NCBI GenBank assembly: GCA_039811185.1
Contig: JBDHYF010000002.1
Coordinates: 310,001-374,000 of the forward strand
Source: JAEZDR01 sp039811185
GTDB taxonomy: Bacteria > Bacteroidota > Bacteroidia > Chitinophagales > Chitinophagaceae
Reading direction: 5' to 3'
Length of the DNA: 64,000 nt
Shown: in pieces, positions 9,098 to 17,809 of the stretch
How the letters are laid out: each line of letters opens with the position of its first letter
Numbering within the stretch: the first letter of the stretch is position 1
Translations under genes and position numbers: made by a program
Notes under the pieces: generated by a model
Seen by the model: the letters and a program-made list of their open reading frames with translations, nothing else
What the model was told of the DNA's origin: nothing
The model's database searches: none

Positions 9098-9286
9098 AAC
9101 AATTGTTTAGGACCCTAAATTAGTATTTTTCGGGGCGTTTTAAATGGATTTTGCGGTGGTTGTTTCAGCCATGAAGAGATTGAATGTTAACGCAGGTTGA
9201 TGCGTATTGTTGTCTAATTCAGTTGTGCCTTATGTTTTCCTCACTGTTTTGTAAACTGCAACTTTCGGCGATGCCCTGCACCAAGT

Positions 9287-10843
9287 TTAATCCTTCTGCT
9301 TCTGCATTTTATTTGCCTGTATCTCATTTCTCAAAACCGCGTTCACATCTATTCGTGCTTTCAGGAAAAGAAAGACCGACGTACCGAACTCTCTCGCATT
9401 TGGGGTTTCAACAACAGCAGCTTTAAGGCTTTTTTCAAAATACGGCCCGGTTTCTTCAAGCTCTTTTTCACTACCCCTTGCTTCTTTCACGCGCAATACG
9501 TTCACCACCGGTTCACGTAAATCAAACCAGTTAATATAGTCTGCATTAAAAGAAACCGCCCGTAATCCTTTCAAGCCGGTGTAGTAATTGATGGCGCCTG
9601 CCTGCCCGTAGTTGTCGCAAAGAATCAGCGTCTGCTCGTGACGAGGAATTGTCAGCATGATAGAATCCGTTTTTCTTGCCAGCTCTTTCCAGCCGAGCAT
9701 GTCGGAAAAATCCTGCGGCAGCGGATGCTCTTTTCCATCTTCCCATCGCAACAATCCGGAATTGCTGTATCTATCGTGATTGCGAATAAAGAAGTCGGGG
9801 TCCGGAACACGGAAGGCAATCGGAAAAAGCAGCGCATAAAATGCAACCGGAAGCGCAAACAATAAAATCGTGAAACCCTTATATCTTTTTACCAAACAGC
9901 GCCCAATATAAACCGCGCCAAAGGCAATAAAAACCGGATACAATCCAATGGCATAATAGCCCTTCGCTTTAAAGTACACAAAAGCAGCCAGCGTAAACAC
10001 AAAAGAATATCCGAACAACCGGTATTTTAAAAAACGTTTAGCAGTAAAGAGTGCAACCACTCCGCCCACCAGCACCGGCAGAGCCCCCATAAAATAAATG
10101 ACCTGCTCTTTAAAAAATCCTGCACGACTCACATTCACCAACTGCGTACGCTCCAGCTCTTTCATGTGATGTACCACCGGAAAGCCGTTTTGATACTGCC
10201 ACCAAATGTTGGGCGACATAATGAAAAGCGCAACGGCCGCCGCTCCGTAAAAATGTTTATGTAAGAAAAGCCGCCTTTCTTTTGTCAGCAGTATTGCCGG
10301 GAACAATCCGAGGGCAAGAAAAGCGATGTTGTATTTGTTTAAAAATGAAAGGCCAAAGGTAATGGCAGCGAAATACAGCCATTTGGATTCGCGGCGGTTG
10401 ATCCATTTAATAATACAGTAATAGATAACGGTCCATCCCAACACATCGAATGAGTTAGGCTGAAACAGGAAGTTTATCCGCACCAGCGCAGAGAACAGCA
10501 CCCCTGCTCCCGCAAGGCAGTGAGCCAGCAGATTGCCTTTTAGCTCGCTAACCGTTTTCCATACCACCGCCAAAGTTGCTGCGCCGAACAAAGCAGGGAA
10601 GAACCGCACCCAAAAAACGCCGTTCCCCAGTAGCTTTATTACCATCGCCACCCACGAAATCAGTGGCGGCACCGACTGGTATCCCCAGGCGGGATGGTTG
10701 GCGATGTCTAAGTGCAAGTATTCATCGCGGTGCAGGTCGTAGCCTGAGTTGTGCATGATTAGCTGCAATAAAAATTTCAGTGCTATCAACAGCAGCAGAA
10801 GGATGTTGTAGTTTGGTTTGTTGTCAACGACAGTCGGAGCCAT
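9287..10843 (-). CDS. Membrane glycosyltransferase of the GT39/ArnT-like type
   Basis: The 518-residue protein has about ten to twelve transmembrane segments in its first 370 residues and a soluble C-terminal domain. The first outer loop carries HRDEYLHLD (near residue 38), the Asp-Glu pair conserved in PMT/ArnT-type enzymes that use polyprenyl-phosphate sugars, followed by NHPAWGYQSVPPLISW. It probably moves a sugar from a lipid carrier to a lipid or protein on the periplasmic side, but donor and acceptor are unknown. A 190-base gap with no supported gene separates it from the small membrane protein downstream. Confidence 0.82.
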   Translation of the reverse strand: MAPTVVDNKPNYNILLLLLIALKFLLQLIMHNSGYDLHRDEYLHLDIANHPAWGYQSVPPLISWVAMVIKLLGNGVFWVRFFPALFGAATLAVVWKTVSELKGNLLAHCLAGAGVLFSALVRINFLFQPNSFDVLGWTVIYYCIIKWINRRESKWLYFAAITFGLSFLNKYNIAFLALGLFPAILLTKERRLFLHKHFYGAAAVALFIMSPNIWWQYQNGFPVVHHMKELERTQLVNVSRAGFFKEQVIYFMGALPVLVGGVVALFTAKRFLKYRLFGYSFVFTLAAFVYFKAKGYYAIGLYPVFIAFGAVYIGRCLVKRYKGFTILLFALPVAFYALLFPIAFRVPDPDFFIRNHDRYSNSGLLRWEDGKEHPLPQDFSDMLGWKELARKTDSIMLTIPRHEQTLILCDNYGQAGAINYYTGLKGLRAVSFNADYINWFDLREPVVNVLRVKEARGSEKELEETGPYFEKSLKAAVVETPNAREFGTSVFLFLKARIDVNAVLRNEIQANKMQKQKD

Positions 10844-11067
10844 TTACGAAAGGTAACAGAATTGAAAATATTACGACCAGGAATTGTATGAATAAAACGA
10901 ATGCCTTCCTTTTACATTACGGCGGAACTTGTGCTTACAGATTGACTGGCTTTTTCAACGCCCGGTTCCAATCCATATGCTTTGTTTATGCTTGCAACAG
11001 CAAGCTCCTCCGAGCCGAATCGGAAACCACAACCACTCACATCATTACTGCGAGACGTCCACTTGTC

Positions 11068-12315
11068 CTACCGCAAAATCTCTTTTTTCAATTTCTCCGA
11101 TCCGTCGATTTTATGGTTATATCGTAAGCCAAGAATTTCAGTAATTACCGGAAAAACGTCTACATTATTTAAGGTGCAGATTTGCGCTTTTTTAAACGCC
11201 GGGCCCCACGCGTAAAATACTGCTCCCATATCCGCAATTTTTGTAGGGTCGAAACCGTGCGATCCGGGCTTTGGTTTACGTCCCTTACCACTAAAAACCC
11301 GTGGCCATTCCGGTATCACCACAAGGTCGCCAATGCGGTTGTAAACATCGTCTTTCGCTCCGTAATGCAAATGCGCGGGCACCTCACTTTTTTTGTAAAC
11401 AGAAAAGCCATCCGCCACCTTTTTTAACTGCTCATAATAAGCATTAACGCTTGCTGTGTCTTTCGCATACACATTAATGATTTCCTGCGACATTCCGTAC
11501 ACAAACCGGCTTGTATCCATCGGAATTTCGAGCGTGTTCTTTTGGTCAATTTGCGTCATTCCATGATCGGAAACCACCACATAGTTTACGTTTAGCCCAA
11601 GCGCATCCACAGCCGACACCAGCTTCGCAATGGCAGTGTCCACCCATCTTACAGCGTTTTTCACCTCCATGGAATTGGGGCCAAAGCTGTGCCCGGCGTG
11701 GTCCACCTCAGGAAAATAAAAGGTTATCAGATGCGGCCTTTTCTCTTCGGGCAGTTTCATCCACTTCACCACTTCTTCAATGCGTTTGTGGAGTGGTATT
11801 TCTTCATTGTAAGCGTAATAATAGGTAGGCCGAACACCTTCAATATCGGCTTCCGAACCAACCCAGTAAAAGCTGGCGGAAAGCATGTTTTGCTGTTCGG
11901 CGAGCACCCATAGCGGCTTGCCTCCATAATAGGCGCCACTGCCCACTTTGTCCTTGCTGCGCATGGTGTAAAGGCCGTTTAGCGAACGGTTGTAAAAACT
12001 GTTTCCCACCAGTCCGTGATGCGATGGATACATTCCCGTAACAATGCTGTAATGGTTAGGAAAAGTGAGCGAAGGAAATGAGGGCTGCATATTTTCGGCC
12101 TGTACGCCTTCAGCCGATTTTTTTAACAGGTGTTCCGCGCCATACAGCCGGGCATAATCGTGGCGGAACCCATCCACAGATATCAAAATAACATAAGGCT
12201 TGTTTCGCTGCGATGCGCTGTTAGTGCGGTTTTCAACAACTTTCTGCGTCGTGTCGGGCTGAGCAAATGCTGTGGTAAAAAACAGCAGGAAGGCAAGTGT
12301 CGTTATTTGTTTCAT
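11068..12315 (-). CDS. Secreted alkaline-phosphatase-superfamily nucleotide pyrophosphatase/phosphodiesterase
   Basis: A 415-residue enzyme from the ATG at 12315, which starts a proper signal peptide (LAFLLFFTTAFA then QPDTT); the frame runs seven codons further upstream without need. Motifs of the ENPP family are clear: SVDGFRHDY with a metal-binding Asp, FPSLTFPNHYSIVTGMYPSH with the Thr nucleophile, PEVDHAGHSFGP with metal-binding Asp and His, and VVSDHGM. It should cleave phosphodiester or pyrophosphate bonds of nucleotides or similar molecules in the periplasm using two zinc ions. It stands alone; the gene downstream is more than 200 bases away. Confidence 0.9.
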   Translation of the reverse strand: MKQITTLAFLLFFTTAFAQPDTTQKVVENRTNSASQRNKPYVILISVDGFRHDYARLYGAEHLLKKSAEGVQAENMQPSFPSLTFPNHYSIVTGMYPSHHGLVGNSFYNRSLNGLYTMRSKDKVGSGAYYGGKPLWVLAEQQNMLSASFYWVGSEADIEGVRPTYYYAYNEEIPLHKRIEEVVKWMKLPEEKRPHLITFYFPEVDHAGHSFGPNSMEVKNAVRWVDTAIAKLVSAVDALGLNVNYVVVSDHGMTQIDQKNTLEIPMDTSRFVYGMSQEIINVYAKDTASVNAYYEQLKKVADGFSVYKKSEVPAHLHYGAKDDVYNRIGDLVVIPEWPRVFSGKGRKPKPGSHGFDPTKIADMGAVFYAWGPAFKKAQICTLNNVDVFPVITEILGLRYNHKIDGSEKLKKEILR

Positions 12316-12363
12316 GGCGCTGCAAAACTGATACATTTTCGGCTGATAACAACGATATAATTT

Positions 12364-12600
12364 GGGCGTTCCCCTTCGGGTCGGGCTATTGCTCCAAGTC
12401 CTCGCCCTCCGGGCTGCGGGCTTTCCGCGCTATCCCTAACGCGGCCGCTCTTCGGCAAAAACATTATGAATCTTTTATCCTGCTATGATGCCCGTTTCAA
12501 TAACGAGTGATGAGGAATAAAGGGCCAAACGCCGATGGGCTGCGGGATTGAAGCGATATCCTTTTTTGTGCAGCAAAAAAGATTTAGCGGAAAGCCCGTT
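12364..12600. repeat. Bacteroidota-type intergenic inverted-repeat element
   Basis: This non-coding block has GC-rich palindromic pieces unlike its surroundings. The left part (12364-12446) has CTTCGGGTCGGGC and GGGCTTTCCGC (12418-12428); the right part (12531-12600) ends with the exact inverse GCGGAAAGCCC (12587-12597). Inside the right part is a hairpin with 8-bp arms (12561-12568 and 12574-12581) around TGCAG. The layout, including GGGATTGAAGCG and the TTTTTTGTGCAGCAAAAAA core, resembles a dispersed repeat I recall from many Bacteroidota intergenic regions. I see one copy in this window. Its function is unknown. Confidence 0.6.
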
Positions 12601-12637
12601 GCAAAAGATGCACAGCGGACAGGCGTTTACAGCCCCA

Positions 12638-12664
12638 ACAAAAAAAAGTGCCCTAAGCACTTTT
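12638..12664 (-). terminator. Terminator after the DUF6580 gene
   Basis: An 8-bp perfect stem (12644-12651 with 12657-12664, loop CCTAA) is followed on the minus strand by a run of U encoded by the A tract at 12640-12647. It closes the gene ending at 12690. Confidence 0.8.
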
Positions 12665-12689
12665 CCTTATTAAGAAAACAAAAAATTGA

Positions 12690-13259
12690 TTAATGCCGAA
12701 CGTAAGCAGCGTTCTGTTGTTTGGCGCGGACATATATCCAAACTCCAAAAAACAAGGCCGAAAATAATAAAGTTGAATAAATGGTATTGGGGAAAAAGGG
12801 AAGCGCATCGGTATAGCACATCATTAAACCGGAAAAAGTTTTTGGGCGCTGAAATCCGCTGCCGGTAAGCCATACAGCAAAATTGCTTACAACAAAATAG
12901 AAAACAGGGGCCGAAATAGCCGCGGTTAAAATGCGGGCAAGGTTCAACTTTTTCATGATGAATCCGAACACAGTGAGTGCGGTAAAAAGGGTGTAGTTAA
13001 AAATTTGTCCGGCATAAAAGCCTTTCATTTCAGAAAGGTTATACTGATACAAAATTTCGTAGAGCACATCTGAAATCAGCATGGATAAAAGCGGCAATGC
13101 AAAAGCCCATTTTTTGTTTTTAATGAAGAGTGCTCCGCTGAACAGGGCAATGGCTATTTGCGGTGCAAAGTTCATGGGGCGCGACGGAATGATGCGGTAA
13201 AGCGCTGACACCAAAACCAAAGAAAGCAAGGCTATAAGAAATGTTTTTTTCTGCTTCAT
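12690..13259 (-). CDS. DUF6580-like integral membrane protein
   Basis: The 189-residue protein has about five to six hydrophobic segments and the family-like start with LVSALYRIIPSRPMNFAPQIAIALFSG split over residues 15-42, in which a conserved R-x-x-P-x-x-P-M-N-F-x-P pattern follows the first helix. The family resembles substrate-binding S components of ECF transporters in overall look, but no ATPase or T component is nearby and the function is unknown. It lies downstream of manA on the same strand with a 56-base gap, and a strong terminator follows. Confidence 0.7.
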   Translation of the reverse strand: MKQKKTFLIALLSLVLVSALYRIIPSRPMNFAPQIAIALFSGALFIKNKKWAFALPLLSMLISDVLYEILYQYNLSEMKGFYAGQIFNYTLFTALTVFGFIMKKLNLARILTAAISAPVFYFVVSNFAVWLTGSGFQRPKTFSGLMMCYTDALPFFPNTIYSTLLFSALFFGVWIYVRAKQQNAAYVRH

Positions 13260-13315
13260 ATTTCAAGAGAATTAGCTGCAAAATTAAGCCGAACGGCGCT
13301 AAAAGAAATGCTTTT

Positions 13316-14518
13316 TTAAACGGCGGGTACAAACGCTTTAAAAATCTGTGTATTGCTTTCTGCCCGTATGGAGTAGCGGGTGTTGGCGACCACTGCAAAC
13401 ACTTCGCCGCTATGGAAGGTGGTGTTTTCAACTTTCACGCTGCCCGCAGCTACCAAAAACATTTCGAACGAAAATGTGGTAGCTGCATACTGTTCGTTTT
13501 CGGTAAGAACAATTTCGCTCAGCCCAAAATCGCTTACCGGCGGCTGAAATACTGCTTCCCGTTCCGAAATAAATTCCGGCAAAATATAGAACGGCTTTTG
13601 GCTGCTGAAAGTTAATGTAGACAGCAATTCAGCCACATCGATATGCTTGTTGGTAAGGCCTCCGCGCAAAACGTTGTCGCTTGCCGCCATTATTTCAATA
13701 TTTTGTCCTTCGAGATACGCATGAGGCATACCCGGCGGCTGAAATACCGCTTCGCCTTTTGCAAGGTTGAGTAAGCGTAGAAAATAGATGGAGAAAATGC
13801 CGCGGTCGAAATGGCCGGCGCTGTCGCCGTCTTCAAAGTTTTTCGTCCAGAAGCCGGGGTCGGTTTTTTGCAGCGCGCCGAGGTTGCGCTTTTCTTTTTC
13901 TGCGGCCATAAGAGGTTGCAGGAGGGTGTCAACATCCGGCTGCGGCATCTGCATAATGTGTTTATACAGCCCGCCGATTCCTCCCTGCTCCAACACAGCC
14001 ATCAGCGGATGAAAGCTTTGGTGTTGCTGAAGGGTTTCCATAAGTTCGGCTTCCGTTTTAAAGCCATGCAACAGCCAGAAATCAGACAACGCAATCATCA
14101 TTTCCGGCTTATGATTTTTGTCTTTATAATTCCGCGCAGGGTGCGATAACGGGATTCCCGCTTTTTCTTCGGCTTCAAATCCAGCCTGCGCCTGCTGAAC
14201 GGAGGGATGCGCCTGAATGGAAAGCATTTTGCTTACGTCGAGCACCTTCAGCAGATAGGGCAGTTGTCCAAATTTTTTTGCTACCGCCGCGCCGAGAAAG
14301 GTTTCTTTTCTTTGATGGATAGCCTCCGCAAGCAGGGTTTTGTGGTTTGAGGATACAGCCATTACGGGGCAGGAGGTGTGCGTGCCCATCCAAAGTTCTG
14401 CAAACGGAATTTGGTCGTGATTGCTTTGTCGAAGCAGTTGTGGAATAAAATGATTTCCGCCCCAGTCGTAATGTTGTACGCCCGGAATAATCCTTAAAAT
14501 CCTATCTTGTATTTCCAT
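13316..14518 (-). CDS. manA: Mannose-6-phosphate isomerase, class I
   Basis: A 400-residue cupin-fold zinc enzyme that interconverts mannose-6-phosphate and fructose-6-phosphate, feeding GDP-mannose synthesis or mannose use. The zinc site is visible in SIQAHPSVQQA (Gln and His), KPEMMIALSDFW (Glu) and the catalytic region PPGMPHAYLEGQNIEIM followed by SDNVLRGGLTNKHID. Length fits the bacterial class I enzymes. It is divergent from yraN, whose ATG lies 12 bases away, so the two promoters must overlap the opposite coding starts or be very compact. Confidence 0.94.
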   Translation of the reverse strand: MEIQDRILRIIPGVQHYDWGGNHFIPQLLRQSNHDQIPFAELWMGTHTSCPVMAVSSNHKTLLAEAIHQRKETFLGAAVAKKFGQLPYLLKVLDVSKMLSIQAHPSVQQAQAGFEAEEKAGIPLSHPARNYKDKNHKPEMMIALSDFWLLHGFKTEAELMETLQQHQSFHPLMAVLEQGGIGGLYKHIMQMPQPDVDTLLQPLMAAEKEKRNLGALQKTDPGFWTKNFEDGDSAGHFDRGIFSIYFLRLLNLAKGEAVFQPPGMPHAYLEGQNIEIMAASDNVLRGGLTNKHIDVAELLSTLTFSSQKPFYILPEFISEREAVFQPPVSDFGLSEIVLTENEQYAATTFSFEMFLVAAGSVKVENTTFHSGEVFAVVANTRYSIRAESNTQIFKAFVPAV

Positions 14519-14529
14519 AATCTTACTCT

Positions 14530-14886
14530 ATGCAAACGAACCTTGAAACGGGCAGCCGCGGCGAACTGCTCGCGGCCGGCTATCTGCAAAGAAACGGCTA
14601 TACGCTGTTAGAAAAAAACTGGCGTTTCCGACATTGGGAGGTGGATATCATTGCCTCGAAAAATAATTTTCTTCATGTTTTTGAAGTGAAAACAAGACGA
14701 AGCCTCGCCTATGGATATCCGGAAGAAAGCATCAGCTATAACAAAATGCAAAGCCTTTGCAATGCAGCGGAAGAGTACCAGCGACTGCACCCTCAGTGGA
14801 AATATTTGCAGTTTAATGTGCTTTCCATTATTTTAAGAACGGGTATGGAGCCGGAATTTTTTTTAATTGAAGACGTATATTTCTAA
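14530..14886 (+). CDS. YraN/UPF0102 family nuclease-fold protein
   Basis: The 118-residue protein has the restriction-endonuclease-like fold of the UPF0102 family: GSRGELLAAGYLQRNGY near the N-terminus, then RHWEVDIIASKNNFLHVFEVKTR, in which Glu-x-Asp and the E-V-K motif form the expected metal site. The family is widespread and its role is not settled, with Holliday-junction or repair functions proposed. It is divergent from manA and convergent with the copper receptor operon, with a shared terminator hairpin between. Confidence 0.9.
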   Translation: MQTNLETGSRGELLAAGYLQRNGYTLLEKNWRFRHWEVDIIASKNNFLHVFEVKTRRSLAYGYPEESISYNKMQSLCNAAEEYQRLHPQWKYLQFNVLSIILRTGMEPEFFLIEDVYF

Positions 14887-14910
14887 AAAAAAGCGGCCTT
14901 TAAAAGCCGC
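14885..14910 (-). terminator. Terminator of the copper receptor operon
   Basis: Stem GCGGC/GCCGC (14893-14897 with 14906-14910) with further A-T pairing inside, followed on the minus strand by eight U residues (A tract 14885-14892). It lies between convergent genes and may also stop yraN. Confidence 0.78.
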
Positions 14911-14917
14911 CTTTACT

Positions 14918-16930
14918 TTAGAAGGAAACTGCAAGTTGAATATAGCAGTTTCGCCCCGGCCGTGGAATATTTCCCCAGTCGAGGTGCTCGCGATATACTT
15001 CATTTAAAATGTTCTCCAGTCCGCCGTTTAAGTCGATGGTTTTTTTCCATACCGTCAACTGATATCCTGCGCGCAGATGGAACAATTTGTAGCTGCCCGT
15101 TGCCTGTTCGCCGAAGGGCTTACTCACCTTGTTCTGCGGTGCAGCAAACTCTGCTTCCGCTGAAATCCATCCGTTTTCAAATGTTTTCTTAACAGAAGTT
15201 ACATTTTTAAGAGGGCTGATCATCGGGAGATTATCGCCTGTTTCAAAACGGCCTTCGTTGTACCTGAGCGTAGTCATCAGCGTCCATGAAGGTTGTGGTT
15301 GAAACAGCACGCTGGCCTCAACGCCTGTCATCAGAGCGGTTCCTGTGTTCCGGTAAATTTTTACACCGTTAGCACCCGGCGTCATCACCTGAAATGCAGG
15401 CTCCACTTTTCCTGATATATAGTTGCTGATGTTGCTGACAAATCCGGCGGTATGCAGTTTCAGTTTTTTGCTTTGCCATTGCAGGCTTAGTTCGGCCTGA
15501 TGAGCTGTTTCCGGTTTTAAATCAGGCGCGCCAATATAGTCATATCCATCAAACCGGCTAAACAGATAGAAGCCGTATAACTCGCTTGCAGTGGGCATTC
15601 TGCCATTGACTGTGTACGTGATACCTGCTCTGAAATTTTTGGCGAAGCGGCGGGAAAGATTCACCGATGCAGACGGCAGCACGAAGGAGGCGGATGCTTC
15701 CGGATATCCTAAAACGGCAAACTGATCTTTCCCCATTTCTGATGTAAGCCGGAAAGCGCTGTAATCGATGCGGCTGTTGATTTGCATTTTGGTAAGAGAA
15801 TCCATTTGCCAGCTATATTCTGCCGAAAGCGCCGTTTGTGCCTGATTGTTATGCGGCCATGTGAGCATATACATAGGCGTAGTTTTATTGTCGTACATCG
15901 TCATGGAAGCAAACAATTTTGTGAGCGAAAATTCCGCTTTCAGCAACAAGCTGTGATGATGTGCAAGTTGCATTTGAGCTTCTGTCAGGGCGCCGAAAGT
16001 GCGGCTTTCACCGGGCATGTCCATACGGATAGCAAGGTTTGGCCGTTGGCTGTCGTCCATAAAGTGAATCACTTCGTTGCCGTACAGCTTCAACTGCAAT
16101 TTATTCAGCATTTGTTTCGGCCTTTCGTAATGCAACTTTAGGGAGCCGATTCTTGCTTTAGCATATCCTACGTCCATGGGTAATGCCGCGTATCCGATGT
16201 TCCAGCCTTCATCGAACAACACATCGGCTGAAGCCGACAAATACTCTGAAAGTATGTATTTGAAGTTGCCTGAAAAGTTGGCTTTTTCGTACTGCGAATA
16301 GCCGATTTTGTTACCGTTGCCATCGCGATAGTTGGAGGCTTTGCGATAGGTTCCGCTGAGGCGCGCCGCCCACTTTTGTGCGCCATAGTTTAGATTCAGC
16401 GATTCCGTAAACCCATTGGAAACGGTATGATAGGTAGATGAAAACCGGCCGGAGAAACGGCTGTCGTCGTGGCATGATGCCTCGGCAAGTTTCATATTGA
16501 TGCTGCCGCCGATGGAAGAGCCGTTCATCAATCCCGATCCATTTGTGAAAACGTCGATGCTTTTTAGATTTTGGGGCTCGATGTAGATAGAGGCAGGATC
16601 CATCTTATCGGTGCAGGCGCCATGAATTTTCATGCCGTCTAACAGCAGGTTTATCTGTCCTGAATGGAAAGACCGTATCGTCGGCTCCATTCCAAAATTG
16701 CCCCGCCTTACCAGAGAAATCTCGGGAAGCCTGGCAAGGATATCCTCCGTGCCGGCGGCTTTGTTGGCGGTGAAAAATTTGTATAAGTTGGTTTTCGGGC
16801 TTTGTTCTTTCACCCGCACCACAACATGCTGCAGTTCCACCGTGCGGAGGGAATCGGGCCAATAGTCCGAAGGCTGCGCCATTGCGGTAATTGAAGCAGC
16901 AAGCGAAAACAATACAAGCAGCTTTTTCAT
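14918..16930 (-). CDS. TonB-dependent receptor of the OprC/NosA copper type
   Basis: A 670-residue outer-membrane receptor with signal peptide (cleavage near AMAQ at 16-19), plug domain (about 30-150) and 22-strand-type barrel ending in aromatic QLAVSF. The plug carries HGACTDKMDPAS, in which Cys106 and Met110 form a CxxxM motif, and the barrel carries HFM (His289, Met291), an HxM motif. The same CxxxM plus HxM pair binds copper in Pseudomonas OprC, and HG-C-x3-M-DPP is shared with NosA, so copper import is a good inference. Unlike many Bacteroidota receptors it has no N-terminal carboxypeptidase-like domain, and no SusD partner follows. It is the last gene of a three-gene operon after a YtkA-like lipoprotein (9-base gap) and a Cys-motif protein. 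Confidence 0.85.
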   Translation of the reverse strand: MKKLLVLFSLAASITAMAQPSDYWPDSLRTVELQHVVVRVKEQSPKTNLYKFFTANKAAGTEDILARLPEISLVRRGNFGMEPTIRSFHSGQINLLLDGMKIHGACTDKMDPASIYIEPQNLKSIDVFTNGSGLMNGSSIGGSINMKLAEASCHDDSRFSGRFSSTYHTVSNGFTESLNLNYGAQKWAARLSGTYRKASNYRDGNGNKIGYSQYEKANFSGNFKYILSEYLSASADVLFDEGWNIGYAALPMDVGYAKARIGSLKLHYERPKQMLNKLQLKLYGNEVIHFMDDSQRPNLAIRMDMPGESRTFGALTEAQMQLAHHHSLLLKAEFSLTKLFASMTMYDNKTTPMYMLTWPHNNQAQTALSAEYSWQMDSLTKMQINSRIDYSAFRLTSEMGKDQFAVLGYPEASASFVLPSASVNLSRRFAKNFRAGITYTVNGRMPTASELYGFYLFSRFDGYDYIGAPDLKPETAHQAELSLQWQSKKLKLHTAGFVSNISNYISGKVEPAFQVMTPGANGVKIYRNTGTALMTGVEASVLFQPQPSWTLMTTLRYNEGRFETGDNLPMISPLKNVTSVKKTFENGWISAEAEFAAPQNKVSKPFGEQATGSYKLFHLRAGYQLTVWKKTIDLNGGLENILNEVYREHLDWGNIPRPGRNCYIQLAVSF

Positions 16931-16939
16931 AGTGATCAG

Positions 16940-17746
16940 TTAAAAGTTGATTTCAAAATGATTGGCGGTGTCTGCGATCGCTGATTGCTGGTAAAACTTC
17001 AGGTTCACGTGCCATAAGCCGGTCATGGTAAAGTTTAATTTTCCTTTAAAGTGGCCTTTGCCCACATGTACGGGATTTATGTTGTTCGGTGAGCCATGGC
17101 CCATTGTTGGCATTTGCGGATCGGCGGTTATCGTCATGGAACTGTCGGCAGGAAAGTTCATCATCGATGCGGACTGGAATACGGCCAGTTCGAAGTCGTT
17201 GATGCCCACTTTAGGTTTCTGCGGTTCAATCAGTGCAATAAAATATTTCTTGCCGTCGGCCTTCGATACAAAAGATTTTACGGTTGCCGGATCGGCGGCA
17301 TTGATGACGATTGGAGTCACAAATGAACCCGCTTTATTGCTATACTGTACGTTAAGACGGAGCGTCCAGGAGCCCATGGTTCCGGAAGGCATCGTGAACA
17401 GGACGGCGGAAGAAAAAAGCCCTGTGTTGTCAGCAGTGCCGAAAGCTTCTACAGGAGCGGAATGCTGCATTGTTTGCATATCCATCATGGGTAAAAAGCT
17501 AAGGGATGCATTTGTAACCGATGCGCCGCTAAGGGAGTCGGCGAGTGCCACGTATAATTTATTATAGCCGGTTTTTAAAGTAGCTGAAGGCGAATAAATA
17601 GAAGCTTTTAGTCCGGCGCCAACAACATATCCTTCAGCAATTTTTTCGTAATTTATAGCAGGTGCGGGATTATCAGTTCCTTTTGAACAAGACACCACCA
17701 TAGCAGTAACAGATGTGGCTAATACCACAAAGAATAATTTTGTCAT
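16940..17746 (-). CDS. Lipoprotein with tandem YtkA/FixH-like domains
   Basis: The 268-residue protein has a lipoprotein signal (lipobox ending at Cys20 in VVSCSKG). It contains two similar all-beta units: the first around FLPMMDMQTMQHSAPVE with TMGSWTLRLNVQY, the second around ADPQMPTMGHGSPNN with GKGHFKGKLNFTMTGLWHVNLKF. The second is typical of YtkA-like domains, where M-P-x-M-x-H and the Gly-Trp strand are conserved. The Met and His clusters could hold copper. It lies directly upstream of the OprC-like receptor and is surely cotranscribed, so it probably passes or buffers metal at the periplasmic or outer-membrane face. Which side it is anchored to is not known. Confidence 0.78.
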   Translation of the reverse strand: MTKLFFVVLATSVTAMVVSCSKGTDNPAPAINYEKIAEGYVVGAGLKASIYSPSATLKTGYNKLYVALADSLSGASVTNASLSFLPMMDMQTMQHSAPVEAFGTADNTGLFSSAVLFTMPSGTMGSWTLRLNVQYSNKAGSFVTPIVINAADPATVKSFVSKADGKKYFIALIEPQKPKVGINDFELAVFQSASMMNFPADSSMTITADPQMPTMGHGSPNNINPVHVGKGHFKGKLNFTMTGLWHVNLKFYQQSAIADTANHFEINF

Positions 17747-17809
17747 AACATAGTTTAAATATGATAATAAAGAGTAAAGAGTCCGGAATTTCCGGGTGCA
17801 GTTAAACTG

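Noticed and set aside
10780..11127. Open plus-strand frame opposite the glycosyltransferase start and in the gap after it
   Set aside because: It mostly overlaps gene ends on the other strand and its translation is Cys/Thr-rich without a domain; treated as a shadow.
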